Shown here: positions 45,200 through 54,246 of the stretch, piece by piece
Position numbering within the stretch: the stretch's first letter is position 1
Layout: every line of letters begins with the position of its first letter
Notes under the pieces: model-generated
Database searches by the model: none
What the model was told of the DNA's origin: nothing
Seen by the model: the letters and a program-made list of their open reading frames with translations, nothing else
Made by a program: the position numbers and the translations under genes
DNA from: Roseiarcus sp963749715
GTDB lineage: Bacteria > Pseudomonadota > Alphaproteobacteria > Rhizobiales > Beijerinckiaceae
NCBI GenBank assembly: GCA_963749715.1
Contig: CAVVNR010000001.1
Coordinates: 602,058 to 666,057, forward strand
Length of the DNA stretch: 64,000 nucleotides
Direction of reading: 5' to 3'

Positions 45200-45859
45200 T
45201 TGAAGTGGTCCCGTACCGCCGTGAACCAGGGCGAGGTCTGCACCTGCCCCAGCCGCGCCTTGGTGCAAGAGTTTATCTACGACAAGTTCATGGAACGCGC
45301 GGTCGCGCGAACCAAAAAGATCAAGCAGGGCCATCCGCTCGACCTGACCACCATGATCGGCGCGCAGGCCTCCAACGACCAACTCGAGAAGATCCTGTCC
45401 TATTTCGACATTGGCAAGCAGGAAGGCGCGAAGGTTCTGACCGGCGGCAAACGCGCCCATCTCGAAGGCGAGCTAGCCGGCGGCTATTACATCGAGCCGA
45501 CGATCCTGGCCGGGCACAACAAGATGCGCGTGTTCCAGGAAGAAATCTTCGGGCCGGTCGTCTCGGTGACCAAGTTCAAGGATGAAGCCGACGCGATCGC
45601 CATCGCCAACGACACGCTCTACGGCCTGGGCGCGGGCGTGTGGACGCGCAATGGCAACACCGCCTACCGCATGGGCCGCGCCATCCAGGCGGGACGCGTG
45701 TGGACCAACTGCTACCATGCCTATCCGGCGCATGCAGCGTTCGGCGGTTACAAGGCTTCAGGCATCGGCCGCGAAAACCATAAGATGATGCTGGATCACT
45801 ATCAGCAGACCAAGAACCTTCTGGTCAGCTACTCCACCAAGGCGCTCGGCTTCTTCTGA
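45200..45859 (+). pseudogene. Aldehyde dehydrogenase, 5'-truncated
   Basis: The C-terminal 215 or so residues of an NAD-dependent aldehyde dehydrogenase of the acetaldehyde/AldA type. Similarity starts abruptly at VNQGEVCTCPSRALVQ, which contains the catalytic cysteine, and goes on through EEIFGPVVSVTKF and the C-terminal NCYHAYPAHAAFGGYKASGIGRE. The N-terminal NAD-binding half is missing and is not found elsewhere in the window. Insertion of the recombinase cassette probably removed it. The DUF779 gene that normally accompanies this enzyme follows. Confidence 0.88.
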
Positions 45860-45915
45860 GCCCTTTATAGACGACGCGGGCGCGAACCAAGGTTCGCGCT
45901 CAACTTTCTGTTTGT

Positions 45916-46317
45916 GTGGCGGAAAGGATGAGTCCAGTGGTCCCGAGAGTTCTTCTCACGGAAAAGTCGGCCGAACTCATTGCGCGGCTCAAGGTCATGC
46001 ATGGCGACTTGATGTTTCATCAATCCGGCGGCTGTTGCGATGGATCGACGCCGATGTGTTACCCGGCCGGCGAATTTCGCGTCGGCGCGCAGGACGTGGT
46101 GTTGGGCGAGATCGCCGGTTGCATGTTCTACATTGGCGCCGCCCAGTTCGAGTACTGGCAGCATACTCAGCTCGTCATCGATGTCGTGCCCGGACGCGGC
46201 GCCGGATTTACGCTCGAGGCGCCGGAGGGCGTTCGCTTCCTCACGCGCAGCCGCGTCTTCACCGATGCTGAAGTCGCTGAACTAGACGCCGCCGGACCGC
46301 CGCGGCGAGCGGCCTGA
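45916..46317 (+). CDS. DUF779 protein (aldehyde dehydrogenase-associated)
   Basis: A 133-residue DUF779 protein with the conserved HQSGGCCDGSTPMCYPAGEF cysteine cluster, suggesting a metal site. DUF779 genes almost always follow AldA-type aldehyde dehydrogenases, as here. The biochemical role is unknown. A GTG at 45916 and an ATG at 45928 are both possible starts. Confidence 0.9.
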   Translation: MAERMSPVVPRVLLTEKSAELIARLKVMHGDLMFHQSGGCCDGSTPMCYPAGEFRVGAQDVVLGEIAGCMFYIGAAQFEYWQHTQLVIDVVPGRGAGFTLEAPEGVRFLTRSRVFTDAEVAELDAAGPPRRAA

Positions 46318-46404
46318 TCGAGTCTGGAAGCTTTCCAGAGCGTCTTTCAGGCACTGTCACGTTGTCGTGCGAAGTGCACGCGCGGACTACGCCTTACGGA
46401 TTTT

Positions 46405-46530
46405 TCAGGCCGCCGCGACGGCCTCGTGCCACGTGCTCATCGCCGCGGTGCGGAGGGCGCGGTGTGTTTGAGCTGACGTGAGATGGCGTTGGACGTTGAA
46501 AGTGTTGTAGGCGGCGGCGTGACGCTTGGC
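46405..46530 (-). pseudogene. IS6-family transposase, C-terminal relic
   Basis: Read leftward the frame gives AAAYNTFNVQRHLTSAQTHR, then AMSTWHEAVAAA and a stop. This is the typical C terminus of IS6/IS240-type DDE transposases. Nothing upstream continues the gene, so only about 40 codons remain. Confidence 0.75.
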
Positions 46531-47002
46531 TCAAATATCTTATAGTGTCGATTTCCGCTGAGAACTGACCCGGGATTTCAATTTCTCGATGGGGAGGCGT
46601 TCGCGATTAGGGAACTCTCAGCCGACGCCCGAAGCGCTATTAACGCCCTCTTGCTTGTCGCCGATCTAGACTGGCCGCCTCGCGCCGTCACCATGCGCGT
46701 GCTCGATGCAGAGGGGCGCGAGGTTTACTCATAAATCCAGGGCGATCGCTTCAGGGGCAACGGGAATGGCCGCGCCGTTCGTGTTCGAATATCTTCGACG
46801 ATGACGACGTCGTACTTGCCGCGCGGCGCGGGAACAAACTTGGCTTTGCGTTTGTGGGCCTTTGCCCGCCCGTCTTTCCGGTTGGCCCCAGCGCCTGCTT
46901 GGTCGCCAGCTTGAAATACGACCTGCCGCATATCATCTTAGTTGGGACTGGTCGGCGGCACCAAAATCAGGTCCGCCAGGAATCGAGCTTGAGGAGATCT
47001 CA
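46531..47002. other. Region without a clear gene
   Basis: A short plus-strand frame ends at 46734 (TMRVLDAEGREVYS) without a start and may be the tail of a lost DUF6894-like protein. A 68-codon minus-strand frame (46725-46931) is weakly protein-like (KDGRAKAHKRKAKFVP) and unassigned. Confidence 0.4.
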
Positions 47003-47080
47003 ATGAACTGGACCGCACCTGTCGTAACGGAAGTCTGTGCTGGCATGGAAGTGACGGCGTATCTGTCAGCCGAAATGTGA
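47003..47080 (+). CDS. pqqA: PQQ precursor peptide PqqA
   Basis: A 25-residue peptide MNWTAPVVTEVCAGMEVTAY + LSAEM. The glutamate and tyrosine in EVTAY (Glu16, Tyr20) are the residues that PqqE joins to make pyrroloquinoline quinone. GAGGAG at 46991-46996 is a good ribosome site and a strong terminator follows 28 bases after the stop, so the gene forms its own short transcript. pqqB-E are not in the window; either this is a second pqqA copy or the others lie elsewhere, as is known in methylotrophs. Confidence 0.9.
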   Translation: MNWTAPVVTEVCAGMEVTAYLSAEM

Positions 47081-47107
47081 GCCCAAGCGGCACCATCTAC
47101 TAGGGTT

Positions 47108-47136
47108 AAGGGCGGCCGAGCTGGCCGCCCTTTTTT
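47108..47136 (+). terminator. Intrinsic terminator after pqqA
   Basis: AAGGGCGGCC (47108-47117) pairs with GGCCGCCCTT (47123-47132) around a 5-base loop, ending in six T residues (47131-47136). Confidence 0.92.
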
Positions 47137-47441
47137 GCGACCAGGGTGATAAAAAGCCCCGCGCCAAGGCGATCGGCGCGGGGCGAGGTTCGCGCGCTCG
47201 GGCTGGGGGGCAAAATCAAGCGCGCCAATCCGCCCTTGGCCGATCGAGAAGGTTGATCGCGACGTCCGGCCAAACCGCACTCCAACTCGCTCATCTCCGT
47301 CTCGATCGCGTCGACAACCTCGGCGAACCTTTCGACAATTTCGACCGGAAAAACCTGCGTCAGCCGGTCCTCGATCCAAGCAAGCGCCCGCTCGCCGAGA
47401 TCGGCGCACAGCGCCCTGACATCGCGACCATCGCCTCAACG
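47137..47441. other. Region with fragmentary minus-strand coding
   Basis: On the minus strand a protein-like stretch (LCADLGERALAWIEDRL, then EIVERFAEVVDAIETEMSEL) covers about 47420-47270 but has no usable start in frame, so it is a fragment or frameshifted small gene. Confidence 0.35.
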
Positions 47442-47942
47442 TCATCCACGCCGATCAGCCGTCCAAAAAGGCGGGCACTTTCGCCGGGAGGTGCGGGCGG
47501 CCATGCCCGGTCCCACCTGCACCGGCGCCTTGGCGGCCGGGACGCGCGGGTTTGGGACGTCCGAAAGCATCAGCGTCCACTCGCTGTTGTTGGGCACGGC
47601 GACGACGATCAGGCCGCCCCGGTAGGGCAGGTTCCCGTCGACCACGATGTTGGCGCCGGTCCCGACCCAGCTGAAAGCGTGGCCGCAGACGGCGGGCTGG
47701 ACGCATATCAAATCGCGCAAATCGTGCTGGCCCCGAAGGACGAAATATCCGTGCTTCCAAACGCGACGCCCCTCGTCCCACTCGGGCGTCTCATAGGGTG
47801 GCGGGGTGGTCATCGCGAGCGCGGTGACATGCCCGTCCTCAGGCGTCAAAATCCTCGCATATGCACACGCCTTTTGGCGCCCGATCGCATCAGATAGGCT
47901 GGTCTCGGGCGCGCCGCCAAACGGTGGTGCCCCTCGCCGCAT
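47442..47942 (-). CDS. Hypothetical protein downstream of fdxA
   Basis: About 166 residues. Its start overlaps the fdxA stop (TGATG), which suggests translational coupling. The core contains EWDEGRRVWKHGYFVLRG, CVQPAVCGHAFSWVG and GGLIVVAVPNNSEWTL, a predicted beta-rich fold. No family recognised. An internal ATG at 47813 is an alternative start. Confidence 0.5.
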   Translation of the reverse strand: MRRGAPPFGGAPETSLSDAIGRQKACAYARILTPEDGHVTALAMTTPPPYETPEWDEGRRVWKHGYFVLRGQHDLRDLICVQPAVCGHAFSWVGTGANIVVDGNLPYRGGLIVVAVPNNSEWTLMLSDVPNPRVPAAKAPVQVGPGMAARTSRRKCPPFWTADRRG

Positions 47943-48295
47943 CAATCACCCGCGCCGGGATTTGGTGAGAAGAATTGGAATTTGTCCGGCTTCCCCTCCC
48001 AGTCCTTAGAGTCGGGCGGAGGCGTTTTTTTCATCGTAATGTTTGGCCAGAGTTTCGCGAATTCGGCATTCAGCCGCAACCATTTCTCTAGCCCCGGCTC
48101 GGTGTCCGGCTTGATCGCGTCAACTGGGCATTCCGGCACGCAGACCCCGCAATCGATGCACTCGTCAGGATGGATGACGAGCATGTTCTCGCCTTCATAG
48201 AAGCAGTCCACCGGACACACTTCGACACAATCCATAATCTTGCAACGAACGCAGTTCTCGTCGACGACATAGGTCAATTGGCGTCCCTTCTGCAC
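47942..48295 (-). CDS. fdxA: 7Fe ferredoxin FdxA
   Basis: A 117-residue ferredoxin. CVRCKIMDCVEVCPVDC gives the [3Fe-4S]/[4Fe-4S] ligand set with CIDCGVCVPECPVDAI as the second cluster motif. FdxA is a soluble low-potential electron carrier widespread in alphaproteobacteria. The usual start context is TYVVDENC; the ATG at 48295 adds six residues, and a TTG at 48277 is the alternative. Confidence 0.93.
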   Translation of the reverse strand: MQKGRQLTYVVDENCVRCKIMDCVEVCPVDCFYEGENMLVIHPDECIDCGVCVPECPVDAIKPDTEPGLEKWLRLNAEFAKLWPNITMKKTPPPDSKDWEGKPDKFQFFSPNPGAGD

Positions 48296-48671
48296 ATCGC
48301 TTTGTGTGGAATGCTTCAGCGAAGTCCCTCATGGTGAGGCCAGCGTCGCCCCGGTTACTTTGAAACGTAGCAGTCGATTGTGTTCAATTTAGCCGGGAGG
48401 TTGGCTGCATTGTCCGCCGCCCTGCGCAAACATGTGATTTGGCTTAAATCGCCGCCGCCTCAGACTTGCGAAGCAGTGGCAGCCGTGACGCGTCTCGGGC
48501 GGGTCCTTGAAGCGCGGTCTGACCCTCGGGCGGGACTTGCAACCAATTCGAATGTCACCGTCGTCCGATTTCGCGCCGACGCGTTAGCCGGTACTCCCTG
48601 GTCGCCGGACCGGAGCACTTCGTCGACGGCCTGCGCAAAGCCAGGGTCCCGGAGGAATGAGCGCGGCCCGC
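48296..48671. other. Gene-free stretch upstream of fdxA
   Basis: This should hold the fdxA promoter. Open frames on both strands here are short and without family-like composition. Confidence 0.45.
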
Positions 48672-49010
48672 TCAGGCGAACGGCAAGAAATGGCCGGTCT
48701 CGGCCAGGCAAAGTAATGCCGAGAGGCGGTGGAACTTAGCGCGCAGCCCATCGTCTTTGTGATTGTGCAGGAAACGCGCGATCCGCGCTTTCAATAGGGC
48801 AGCATCATGTGATTTTCCCGACGCCGCATGCTCGAAGAGCCTTCGCTGAACGTCGGGGAGCAGATCATTCCATTCGCTGACTAGGGCGTCGCCGAGACAT
48901 TCCAGGACACGACGCTCCGCGTCCAGCAAGTCGCCGGTTTCATATGGCAAGGGCCACGGTACGGCTGGCGCCCCGCCTTCCTCGGCCCAACGGTCGAGAG
49001 CGTTGGCCAC
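48672..49010 (-). CDS. Small conserved rhizobial protein of unknown function
   Basis: A 112-residue helical protein starting at a GTG (ANALDRWAEEGGAPAV). It contains ECLGDALVSEWNDLLPDVQ and KARIARFLHNHKDD, a pattern I recognise from uncharacterised small proteins in Rhizobiales. A truncated paralogue lies at 56727-56849. The start may be further upstream if a frameshift is present, since the protein-like sequence extends left of the GTG. Confidence 0.6.
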   Translation of the reverse strand: MANALDRWAEEGGAPAVPWPLPYETGDLLDAERRVLECLGDALVSEWNDLLPDVQRRLFEHAASGKSHDAALLKARIARFLHNHKDDGLRAKFHRLSALLCLAETGHFLPFA

Positions 49011-49420
49011 GCCTTCTCCCGACGTCGGTGGAGTGGGTTCACCTTCGCTCGTTTCACCGTCGACGAGATCGCCGGACCGTTTGGGGTCTTCGTCATTAGT
49101 GGGGTTGCCAAATGGCCTTCAGATTTTCCACGAACCTTGTCTGCGTCAGCTTGGGCTTCCCGTTCGCGCGGCACGTTCCCGACGGCTTGTTATCGCGGTC
49201 TGCAGCATTTCGCGGTGGAGTTGTTTCCAAGCGAGGACCCCGCCGAAGAAAGAGTGCACGTCGTTGTTTGTTCGCAAGGAAGACCAACGCAGCGAAGACC
49301 GACTACTCGCAAACGCATGGTCCAACGATTATATCCGTCGAAGAGAGAGAAGGTAGCAAGCCGTATATTGGTCAGACGCGAGAGCGCTCACGACGCCAAT
49401 AAAAAGGTTGCGAAAGCAAA
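49011..49420. other. Gene-free stretch
   Basis: Overlapping short frames on both strands show no consistent family-like composition. A less GC-rich base composition than the housekeeping regions suggests acquired DNA. Confidence 0.4.
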
Positions 49421-49762
49421 ATGGCCACAATCGGGAGCCCTACCAAACGACCCCCATCCAAAGGCGGGTTCTGCGGTAACCAGAAGGCTGCCCCACAACT
49501 CGTGACCGATCGGGAGTGTCGCAATAAATCGGGGCCGCTCGCCGCGTCGGTTCGGGTTAAATTTATGGAGCTTCGACCCAGCATGTGTCGCTGGCCGATG
49601 GGCGACCCGAAACATATCGAAACATTCCGGTTTTGCGGTTCCACGTGCTCGTCTCGGGCTATATATTGCAAATCGCACACCGCAAGAGCCCACGCTCCAA
49701 ACCACCCAAGGACGCCACGTACGACTAATTTTCAGTTGCAACACCCAGTTAGAGTCGCGTGA
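49421..49762 (+). CDS. GcrA-like cell-cycle regulator family protein, short
   Basis: A 113-residue protein. The C-terminal half has the GcrA pattern: VKFMELRPSMCRWPMGDP, FRFCGSTCSSRAIYCKSHTA, with Cys/His positions as in GcrA proteins. The N-terminal helix-turn-helix that binds methylated GAnTC sites in full GcrA is not evident, so this is a short paralogue, perhaps without direct DNA binding. It lies in an accessory region. Confidence 0.65.
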   Translation: MATIGSPTKRPPSKGGFCGNQKAAPQLVTDRECRNKSGPLAASVRVKFMELRPSMCRWPMGDPKHIETFRFCGSTCSSRAIYCKSHTARAHAPNHPRTPRTTNFQLQHPVRVA

Positions 49763-49942
49763 CAGCGTCGGTTCTGTCGCGCGCGCAATTCAGACCGCAG
49801 AGAAGCGAAGCTAGCCCACAACGGGGATCGCGCTAGAGGCTAGCCGTATGGACGTCGCTTATTCCGTAAGGGTCCGTAAGTTGCGCTTGGCGTCCTCACT
49901 CGCTGTAGTGCGTAGTAGGCGACCAAGCGGAGGTTCAAAAAA

Positions 49943-51277
49943 ATGAACAACGCATCGCCCCGCTTTGCCGAGGGCCAAACGGGCGCAGCATCACTGTTAT
50001 CGAGCGAAGAGGGCAACCTCCGCTTGGCCGAACTCGCGCGGCACGCGGTCGAGCTGAACGCATGGGTTACGGAGGAAGGGTTGCGAGGCGCGACGGCAGG
50101 CGAACTCTTCGATGGATACTGCCAACGATTGTCGGCGATGGACGTCGTCATCATGCGTGCATACGTGTCGACCCAGACTTTGCACCCCCAATGGACTGGC
50201 TACGGCTACACGTGGCGACGAGAATTTAGATCGGTGCGTGAGCAGCAGTTTGCCCGGGGTCCCATTTCGCAGGAGTGGTTGAGTAGCCCCTTCAATGCGC
50301 TTATCCAGCGATCACTCGCTGGCGAAAAAATCCTTGGATGCGGCGCCGGCTGGAACTCGGCCCAGAGCAACAAGACTTTCCCGCGCTCGCAGACTTCTAT
50401 GCCGCCGGAGCGACAGACTATGTGTGTCTAGCCTTTCGGTTTGGAGAGGCGGGCGATCGGTCGCACGGGACCGGCGTCCTCTATTCTTTCACGACTGATC
50501 GCCCCGGGGGCTTCCAGGCGGCGGAAATTGATTTGTTGCGTTCTACGCTTCCGGGGTTGTCGCTCGCGATGAAGGCTCATACGGGGCACGATATCGCGTC
50601 AGGACTTCCTACGGACTTACCTTGGACGTGACGCGGGTTCTCGGGTGCACTCAGGCGCGGTCGAGCGTGGATCGGTCGAGGGCCTTCGCTCGGTGCTTTG
50701 GTACGCTGATTTGCGCGGTTTTACGCGGATCAGCGACGTGTCGTCCGGGGCGGCAATTGTTGAGATGCTGAACGATGCTTTTGAGACATTGACCGCGGCC
50801 TTGCGTCCGCGCGGAGGTCACGTGCTCAAATTTATTGGCGATGCGATGCTGGCGACGATCTCGTTCGATGAGCGGGACGAGAAGGCTGCTTGCCGCCGCG
50901 CCCTCGATGCTGCCGTTGAGGCGTCGGCCAACTTGAAAATTCGTAACTTGGAACGTGAAGCGGCAGACCTGCCGTTTGCCGATATAGATATCGCTCTGCA
51001 CGTCGGCGAAGTGCTGTACGGCAACGTCGGCGCGGCGGACCGGCTTGACTTCACCGTGATCGGACCCGCGGTCAATGAGGTGGTTCGAATGGAAAAGCTC
51101 TGTGAACCCCTTGGCCAACAGATCCTGTTCTCATCTCGGTTTGCCGAGGCTGCAGGACGCTGCGACGGACGCCTAGAGTCGCTCGGACGATTTCAATTGC
51201 GCGGCGTCGATGAGGCCAAGGAGATTTTTGGGTTGCGGCTCTCCCAGACCGCCGGTTTGCAACGCGTAGAAGCCTGA
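49943..51277 (+). CDS. Class III adenylate/guanylate cyclase with N-terminal sensor domain (two frameshifts)
   Basis: The N terminus (MNNASPRFAEGQTG to SLAGEKI, about 50335) is followed in a second frame by MRRRLELGPEQQDFPALADF to HDIASGL (about 50612), then in a third by LRTYLGRDAGSRVHSGAVERG and the catalytic domain. This has VLWYADLRGFTRISD (first metal Asp), GGHVLKFIGDAMLATI (second) and DFTVIGPAVNEVVRMEKL. Two single-base corrections give one cyclase of about 444 residues of the common rhizobial type. It makes cAMP or cGMP; the N-terminal domain probably senses a signal. Confidence 0.8.
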
Positions 51278-51316
51278 CGAGTTAATCGTCCGGGGGAGAG
51301 GGGCGGACAGGACTAG

Positions 51317-52757
51317 GAGCCTGTCTGAGTAGTCACTAGCCAAGTTACGACAAGTCTGATTCTTTGCGTGGCGATGAGCAAGCACTTTCGGCCCTGGAAG
51401 ATCGACGAGACGCATCTGCTGCCGCCGAGCGTTGAGGATTACGTGGCTAAGGATCACCTGTCCCGGTTGATTGTTTGCCTCGTCAGAGAGAGCCTGGATC
51501 TGAGCGAGATCGCCGGCAGCTACACGAGCGGGCTCGGCCAGCCGCCGTTCGACCCGCGGATGATGACGGGGCTGCTTTTGCATTCTTACGCGAGCGGCCT
51601 CTATTCGTCGCGGCGGATCGCGAGGGCGACGGTGGAGCGGGCGGACTTGATGATGATCGTGGCGGGCGATCCGCCGGACTTCCGCACGATCTCGGACTTC
51701 CGCAAGCGGCATCTGAAGGCGCTGGCTGCTTTATTTGTGCAGGTATTGAAGCTTGCGGAAAGGGCGGGCCTGGTGAAGCTCGGGCACGTGGCGCTTGACG
51801 GCACAAAGATCAAAGCGAACGCCTCGAAACACAAGGCGATGAGCTATGATCGGATGAAGAAGCGGGAAGCGGAGCTTCAGGCCGAGGTCGACCGCTGGCT
51901 GGTCGCGGCCGAAGCCGCCGATGCGGGGGAGGACAAGCTCTACGGCCAGAAGCGCGGCGATGAGATGCCCGATTGGATGGCCGACAAGCAGAGGCGGCTT
52001 GAGAAGATACGCGAGGCCAAAGCCGAGCTGGAGGCGGAAGCCAGAGCCGCCGCCGCGGAGGAGACGCGGCGCCGGGAAGAGGCGGAAGAGACGCGCATCG
52101 CCGAGGGACGCAAGAAGAACGGCAAGACGCCCACGCCGCCCAAACAGGAGCCCGAGGGCAAGACGCAGCGAAACTTCACCGATCCCGAGAGCCGCGTGCT
52201 TTTGACCAAGGACGGCTACATCCAGGGCTACAACGCGCAGGCCGCCGTCGATGCAGAAGCCCAGATCATCGTGGCGCACGGCCTGACGCAGAGCATGAGC
52301 GATCAGGACCAGCTCGTTGCGCTCGTGGACGGGATCAACAAGAACCTCGGCCGGAAGCCCAAGGAAGCTTCCGCCGATGCCGGTTACTGCAGCGAAGGCA
52401 ACCTCGGCGCCCTGGCCGATCGCGGGATCGGCGCTTACATCGCAACTGGTCGGGCCAAACACCCCGTCCAGGCCGAACACAAGCGCGGCGGCCCGCTCAC
52501 CCAGGCCATGCGGGACAAGCTGAAACGCGCGGGGTGGCGAAGCCGCTACAGGCTCAGAAAGCAAGTGGTCGAGCCGGTGTTCGGACAGATCAAACAGGCA
52601 AGAGGGTTCAGACAGTTCCTTTTACGCGGCTTCTACAAAGTAAAGGCCGAATGGGCGCTGATCTGCACCGCACACAACCTCAGCAAGCTCGCCCGCGCCA
52701 ACTGAGCGGGCTATCCTTCATTCCACCACTCACCCCTACAGCTATCTGGACAGGCTC
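51317..52757 (+). mobile_element. IS1182-family insertion sequence
   Basis: A complete element of 1441 bp. The ends are inverted repeats (GAGCCTGTCTGAG on the left, GAGCCTGTCCAGA read from the right), and the 4-bp sequence CTAG flanks it at 51313-51316 and 52758-52761, a typical IS1182 target duplication. It carries one transposase gene. Confidence 0.85.
51368..52705 (+). CDS. IS1182-family transposase
   Basis: A 445-residue DDE transposase. The N-terminal part has FRPWKIDETHLLPPSVEDYV and PPDFRTISDFRKRHL. LVKLGHVALDGTKIKANASKH carries the first Asp of the catalytic triad, ASADAGYCSEGN the second, and RLRKQVVEPVFGQIKQARGF the Glu. An insertion of charged helix (about 180-260) lies between. 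The gene is intact, so the element may still be active. Confidence 0.93.
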   Translation: MAMSKHFRPWKIDETHLLPPSVEDYVAKDHLSRLIVCLVRESLDLSEIAGSYTSGLGQPPFDPRMMTGLLLHSYASGLYSSRRIARATVERADLMMIVAGDPPDFRTISDFRKRHLKALAALFVQVLKLAERAGLVKLGHVALDGTKIKANASKHKAMSYDRMKKREAELQAEVDRWLVAAEAADAGEDKLYGQKRGDEMPDWMADKQRRLEKIREAKAELEAEARAAAAEETRRREEAEETRIAEGRKKNGKTPTPPKQEPEGKTQRNFTDPESRVLLTKDGYIQGYNAQAAVDAEAQIIVAHGLTQSMSDQDQLVALVDGINKNLGRKPKEASADAGYCSEGNLGALADRGIGAYIATGRAKHPVQAEHKRGGPLTQAMRDKLKRAGWRSRYRLRKQVVEPVFGQIKQARGFRQFLLRGFYKVKAEWALICTAHNLSKLARAN

Positions 52758-52777
52758 CTAGTACCTCGGCACAGTGA

Positions 52778-53899
52778 TTATGACTTTTTGGGTGTGACGG
52801 GATAGGCGCGGCCCATCTTGGCGCGGGCTTTTTCGGTTGTGAACATCCATTTGATGCGGGCGCCGGCGGCATTTCGTTGCTGCTCCCATGCGGCGATTTC
52901 GCTGATGAGGCGCTTGGGATCGTCAATTCTGCGGTCCAGACACTGGCCGCGGAGCACGCCAATCTCGATCTCGACCATGTTGAGCCAACTGGCATGCTTG
53001 GGGGTGTAATGGAACTCGAGGCGGCGCAGAATTCGCCGGGCTTCGGCGGGCGCGAATGCCTCGTAGAGGGCGCCGGGCGAGTGGGTCGACAGGTTGTCCT
53101 GCACGACCCGGATGCACACGGCATTGGGATAATGGACATCGACGAGTTCGCGCATGCATTGTGCGTAGTCTTCCGCCGCCCGCCGCTCGGTGAGCTTGAC
53201 CTTCCGCCAGGGTCGATGCACGTCGATGCAGACGAAGAGATTGACGGTGCCGTTGCGGCGGTACTCGCAATCATAGCGTTCGAGCTGGCCCGGCTCGGGT
53301 GGGATCGGCTGGCGCGCCTCGCCGATCAGCTGGACCGGGCTCTCGTCGAAGCAGACCACCGGCCGGTCGGGGTCGGGCGCTTCGGCATAGAGATCGAGCA
53401 CGTCCTCCATGCGGGCGACGTATTCGCCATCGACCTTTGGAATGCACCACATATCCTTGCGCCAGGGCTTGAGGCCGTTTTCGGCCAGCCGCCGGCGCAC
53501 CGTCTCGCCCGACAGGCTCTCGTGGTCGGTAAGCTCGACCATCGCGTCGGCCAAAAGCTCCAGCGTCCAGCGGGCGCGACCCTCGGGAGGGTTTGCGCAA
53601 GCCGTTGCCACCAGCAGGGCTTCCTCCTTGTCGGAGAGCTTGCGCTGCGCCCCAGGACGCGGCTCCTCGCTCAGCGCCCGCTCCAGATTGCCTTCCACCA
53701 AGCGCCGCTTGGTCCGGTACACGGTGGAACCGCCCACCGCCACCGTGCGCGCAATCTCTTCATCGCTGCGGCCGGCATCGGCCGCCAGCAAGATCTGGGC
53801 GCGCTTGAGTTTGCGGGCGGCTCGTTTGCCTTTGCTCAACATCGCAGTGAGCTCATCGCGTTCGGCTTGGCTCAATTCGACCCGATAACGTACATTCAT
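52778..53899 (-). CDS. IS630-family transposase
   Basis: A 373-residue IS630/Tc1-type transposase. An N-terminal HTH pair (EEIARTVAVGGSTVYRTKRR and ETVRRRLAENGLKPW) precedes the DDE catalytic core with VVCFDESPVQL, then IRVVQDNLSTHSPGAL and HYTPKHASWLNMVEIEIGV, giving the three acidic residues. The gene is intact. Confidence 0.94.
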   Translation of the reverse strand: MNVRYRVELSQAERDELTAMLSKGKRAARKLKRAQILLAADAGRSDEEIARTVAVGGSTVYRTKRRLVEGNLERALSEEPRPGAQRKLSDKEEALLVATACANPPEGRARWTLELLADAMVELTDHESLSGETVRRRLAENGLKPWRKDMWCIPKVDGEYVARMEDVLDLYAEAPDPDRPVVCFDESPVQLIGEARQPIPPEPGQLERYDCEYRRNGTVNLFVCIDVHRPWRKVKLTERRAAEDYAQCMRELVDVHYPNAVCIRVVQDNLSTHSPGALYEAFAPAEARRILRRLEFHYTPKHASWLNMVEIEIGVLRGQCLDRRIDDPKRLISEIAAWEQQRNAAGARIKWMFTTEKARAKMGRAYPVTPKKS

Positions 53900-53936
53900 C
53901 TCGACCTCCTTGTTGGAGGACCGGACAAATCGACAA

Positions 53937-54230
53937 ATGAATCGAAAATCAGGCGCTGCGCGCAGCCTCAGCGCTCACAGCTTCACAGAAAAACAAGGCC
54001 AGTACCTGGCCTTCATCTACACCTATTCGTACATGTTCCGACGCCCACCTGCCGAGACCGACATGCAGCGCCACTTTCAAGTCAGCCCGCCCTCGGTTCA
54101 CCAGATGATCATGACGCTCGAACGAAACGGCCTCATTCGCCGTCAACTCCGCGTCCCCCGAAGCATCCAAATCCTGGTTGCTCCGGAAGGCTTGCCCATC
54201 CTGGATTGGCTCAAAATCAACCAGTCATAA
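53937..54230 (+). CDS. LexA-like winged-helix passenger protein of the IS630 element
   Basis: A 97-residue protein inside the IS630 element, divergent from the transposase with 37 bases between the starts. SFTEKQGQYLAFIYTYSYM and ETDMQRHFQVSPPSVHQMIM + TLERNGLIRR follow the LexA/MarR winged-helix DNA-binding pattern (TxxQ start, then recognition helix SPPSVHQ). The LexA peptidase half is absent. It may repress the transposase or bind the element ends. Starts at 53910 (TTG) or 53937 (ATG) are possible. Confidence 0.75.
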   Translation: MNRKSGAARSLSAHSFTEKQGQYLAFIYTYSYMFRRPPAETDMQRHFQVSPPSVHQMIMTLERNGLIRRQLRVPRSIQILVAPEGLPILDWLKINQS

Positions 54231-54246
54231 TCACTGTGCCGAGATA

